NCBI RefSeq assembly: GCF_001500045.1
Contig: NZ_LQIX01000001.1
Coordinates: forward strand, 124,001-188,000
Reading direction: 5' to 3'
Origin: Mycobacterium sp. GA-1199
GTDB taxonomy: Bacteria > Actinomycetota > Actinomycetes > Mycobacteriales > Mycobacteriaceae
DNA length: 64,000 nt
The notes beneath the pieces were generated by a model. That model had not been told where the DNA came from, made no database searches, and saw nothing but the letters and a program-made list of their open reading frames with translations. Numbering within the stretch: position 1 is the stretch's first letter; the number at the start of each line of letters is the position of its first letter. This document shows positions 61,678-64,000 of the stretch, in pieces. The position numbers and the translations under genes are program-made.

Positions 61678-63336
61678 TCAGTCCCGGTATTGGGGAGTCC
61701 ACCGCACGTCGACGATCCGCTGCGCCAACTCGTCGGGGGTGCGGGTGGGCGCCACACCGTCGTCGACGGCTTGCGTCGCGACCGCCTGCGCAATGCGTCC
61801 GGCCACATCGGGTATTTCCGACCACGCGGGCAGCAGCGGTGCCCCGGGATCGGCCAGGGCGGGAGACGCGTCGCCGAGCGCCGCGGCCGCGGCCCGCATC
61901 ATCTCGTCGGTCACCCGGGTCGCCTGCGCCGCCGTGACGGCCAGGCCCATCGCGGGGAAGATGTAGGCGTTGTTGCATTGCGCGATCGGTTGCTCCACCC
62001 CGTCGCGCTGAAGCGGCGCGAACGGCGACCCTGTCGCCACCAAGGCCCGTCCGCCGGTCCACGCGTCGAGTTCGGCAGGATGTGCCTCGGCCCGGCTGGT
62101 GGGATTCGACAGCGGAAATATGATCGGACGATCGACCTTGGCGGCCATCTCGCGCACGATGGCCTCGGTGAAAGCCCCTGTTGCGGTTGACAATCCGAGG
62201 AGTACACCGGCCTCGATGCGATGGATGACGTCGGCCAGCTGAGCCGGCCCGGACAAGCCCCAGCTCGCCACGCGCTGGGCGGGCTGGGCGAATGTCCGCT
62301 GACCGGGGGACAGGTCCGTGCGGTCGTCAGTGAGCAGACCGTTGACGTCGACCACCCAGATCTGCGCCGACGCCTGCTGAGCCGACAAGCCCTCGCTCAT
62401 CATCTGGCGGTGCACCATCTCGAGCACCCCGATGCCCGCAGAGCCGGCCCCCAGCATCACCACCTGCTGCTCGGACAGTGGGCGCCCCGCCACCTTGGCC
62501 GCGCCGTGCAGCGCTCCCAACGTCACCGCGGCGGTGCCTTGGATGTCGTCGTTGAAGGTCAGCAGTTTGTCGCGATAGCGCTGAAGGATCGGCAGCGCGT
62601 GCGCGGTGGCGAAATCCTCCCACTGCAGAAGGACGTCGGGCAGCTCGTCGTGCACCGTGGTGACGAAATCGTCGATGAACGAGTAATACTCGTCCTCACC
62701 GATGCGGCGGTGGCGCCAGCCGAGGTATTGCGGGTCTTCGAGCAGTTCGACGTTGTCGGTACCGACGTCGAGCACGACGGGAAGCGTCCGGGCCGGGTCG
62801 ATTCCGCCGATCAGTGTGTACAGCGAGAGCTTGCCGATGGGGATACCCATGCCGCCGATGCCCTGATCACCCAGGCCCAGGATGCGCTGGCCGTCGGTGA
62901 CGACGATGACGTCGACCTCCCGGCGCGGGCGGTTGCGCAGCATCTCGCGCAGGAACTCGCGGTCAGGGTAGGAGACGAACAGACCGCGCGGGCGCCGGTA
63001 GATCTCGCTGAAGCGCTGGCACGCCTCGCCGACGGTCGGTGTGTAGACGATCGGCATGGTTTCGGCGATATGGTCGCGCAGCACGCGGTAGAAGAGTGTC
63101 TCGTTGCGGTCCTGCAGGTTTCGCAGATAGATGTGTCTGTCCAGCGGCTCACGACGCCTGCTGAACTCGCGCCACGAATGTTCGGTCTGCTGCTCGAGGC
63201 TCTTCTCGACGGCAGGAAGCAGTCCCAGGAGACCGAATTGGCGACGCTCGGAGTGGGTGAAAGCGGTGCCCTTCGTCCACAGCGAGTCGTAGAGCAGATC
63301 ATGACCCGTCTTCTGCTCAGCGCTTTGCTCGGCCAT
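61678..63336 (-). CDS. NAD(P)-dependent malic enzyme
   Basis: A 552-residue large-type malic enzyme that oxidatively decarboxylates malate to pyruvate. Blocks: YTPTVGEACQRFSEIYRRPR, VVTDGQRILGLGDQGIGGMG with the malate and metal site, FNDDIQGTAAVTLGAL, the dinucleotide loop VMLGAGSAGIGV, and FPLSNPTSRAEAHPAE. Length fits the mitochondrial/NAD type (MaeA-like). AAAGGAA precedes the ATG at 63336. It is downstream of mftR on the same strand but separated by 59 nt. Confidence 0.92.
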   Translation of the reverse strand: MAEQSAEQKTGHDLLYDSLWTKGTAFTHSERRQFGLLGLLPAVEKSLEQQTEHSWREFSRRREPLDRHIYLRNLQDRNETLFYRVLRDHIAETMPIVYTPTVGEACQRFSEIYRRPRGLFVSYPDREFLREMLRNRPRREVDVIVVTDGQRILGLGDQGIGGMGIPIGKLSLYTLIGGIDPARTLPVVLDVGTDNVELLEDPQYLGWRHRRIGEDEYYSFIDDFVTTVHDELPDVLLQWEDFATAHALPILQRYRDKLLTFNDDIQGTAAVTLGALHGAAKVAGRPLSEQQVVMLGAGSAGIGVLEMVHRQMMSEGLSAQQASAQIWVVDVNGLLTDDRTDLSPGQRTFAQPAQRVASWGLSGPAQLADVIHRIEAGVLLGLSTATGAFTEAIVREMAAKVDRPIIFPLSNPTSRAEAHPAELDAWTGGRALVATGSPFAPLQRDGVEQPIAQCNNAYIFPAMGLAVTAAQATRVTDEMMRAAAAALGDASPALADPGAPLLPAWSEIPDVAGRIAQAVATQAVDDGVAPTRTPDELAQRIVDVRWTPQYRD

Positions 63337-63395
63337 CGGCTTCCTTTCGGGCGACCGCACCAAGCTATCGCGGTCGTCCAGAGCGCCGAGGTGAT

Positions 63396-63995
63396 TCAGC
63401 GATCGAGGGCCCACAGCCCGTCGGCGACGGTGTCGAACGCCGCGCCGAGCGCCGCGGCCAGCGGGACCGTCTCGTCGGCCAGCCAGTGTTCGTACGCGGA
63501 CAGCGCAACCCCGAGCATCGTCCACGCGACCGTCTGCGGTACCAGGTCTGTTGCGGTGGTGTTGAGCCGTTTGGCGACGAACTCGGCGACCACGCCGCGC
63601 CAGCCGGCGTACATGGTCATCGAGTAGGCCTGCAGCGCGGCGGTCTCCAGGATGACGCGCATGCGCATCCGGTGGCGCGCCGTCTCGGCGGCATCGAAGC
63701 TGTTGAACGCCAGCAACGCGGTGCGCAGCGCATCGCCGATCGGCACCTCGGGATCGAGATCGGCCAGCAGATCTCGCATGTGGGCCAGATGAGCGTCGAA
63801 ATCCCCCCAGGGCAGAGCGTTCTTGGAAGGGTAGTAGCGGAACAGCGTGCGCCTCGCGATCCCCGCGGCTTCGGCGATGTCGTTCACGCTGACGTCGTCG
63901 AAGCCGTGCGCGGCAAACAGGTCGATGGCCACATCGCTGATGTGGTCCCACGTCGTCGAGCGCCGGCGGCCCACCCGGTGCTGGTCCGGCCCCAT
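63396..63995 (-). CDS. mftR: TetR-type regulator, mycofactocin system regulator MftR
   Basis: A 199-residue TetR protein. The N-terminal [20 protein letters not shown], then [20 protein letters not shown] and [18 protein letters not shown] match the distinctive MftR head. MftR represses the mycofactocin biosynthesis genes and is released by acyl-CoA. In mycobacteria mftR is divergent from mftA, so the peptide precursor gene probably starts just beyond the right edge of the window. The operator lies outside. Confidence 0.85.
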   Translation of the reverse strand: MGPDQHRVGRRRSTTWDHISDVAIDLFAAHGFDDVSVNDIAEAAGIARRTLFRYYPSKNALPWGDFDAHLAHMRDLLADLDPEVPIGDALRTALLAFNSFDAAETARHRMRMRVILETAALQAYSMTMYAGWRGVVAEFVAKRLNTTATDLVPQTVAWTMLGVALSAYEHWLADETVPLAAALGAAFDTVADGLWALDR

Positions 63996-64000
63996 AGGGG

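Overview
The window is a high-GC mycobacterial chromosome segment, most likely from a fast-growing Mycolicibacterium. It carries the rplJ-rplL, rpoB-rpoC and rpsL-rpsG-fusA-tuf loci in the order known from Mycobacterium. The flanking genes follow the M. tuberculosis Rv0642c-Rv0691c gene order (mmaA4, mmaA2, lipG, ABC1 kinase, alpha-mannosidase, ROK kinase, rplJ, rplL, mkl/mceG, rpoB, rpoC, end, fadE8, echA4, PaaX-like, echA5, DUF3060 pair, TetR, rpsL to tuf, SDR, ferredoxin reductase, mftR). Orthology statements rest on remembered sequences and gene order, not on a search.

Layout. 1-4 kb: the end of a dTDP-4-dehydrorhamnose reductase, a large ATPase-LuxR regulator and a small hypothetical gene. 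4-8.4 kb: a minus-strand envelope-lipid group of two mycolic acid methyltransferases, LipG and an ABC1 kinase. 8.5-14.3 kb: accessory genes, with a DUF2236/TetR divergon that has a clear operator, an 88-bp palindromic element, a small winged-helix gene, two DinB proteins divergent from a WYL regulator, a nucleotidyltransferase-like protein and an endonuclease/exonuclease/phosphatase protein. 14.3-20 kb: GH38 alpha-mannosidase, an Rv0649-type protein and a ROK sugar kinase, joined by GTGA/ATGA overlaps. 20-22.3 kb: a broken HxlR regulator, a DUF1772 protein, the L10 leader, rplJ and rplL. 22.3-27.7 kb: the Mce ATPase mceG, a molybdopterin oxidoreductase and a secreted alpha/beta hydrolase. 28-35.6 kb: rpoB-rpoC and a terminator. 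35.7-39.8 kb: cation antiporter, YihY-like membrane protein, endonuclease IV and PAP2 protein. 39.9-44 kb: fadE8-echA4-paaX-like-echA5. 44-46.8 kb: four small exported or lipoproteins and a TetR. 47-51.5 kb: the str operon with tuf and a strong terminator. 51.6-55.8 kb: cutinase, MFS exporter, SHOCT protein and a mycofactocin-type SDR. 55.8-64 kb: rocD-ddaH with a divergent Lrp, ferredoxin reductase, a sigma factor coupled to a triple-VOC protein, malic enzyme and mftR. The mycofactocin biosynthesis genes probably begin just outside the right edge.

Regulatory and repeat content. Several genes appear leaderless: a TANNNT-like -10 lies 6-7 nt before the start codon. Three of these (endonuclease IV, the gene at 10401 and the DUF1772 gene at 20260) also carry a TGTCRG-type element in the position expected for RecA-independent (PafBC) damage promoters. 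A dispersed palindromic repeat of about 55-67 bp occurs three times in intergenic positions (20731, 44018, 54868). A second kind of small palindromic repeat has been inserted in frame in the molybdopterin oxidoreductase gene. No tRNA, rRNA, CRISPR array, insertion sequence or prophage was seen.
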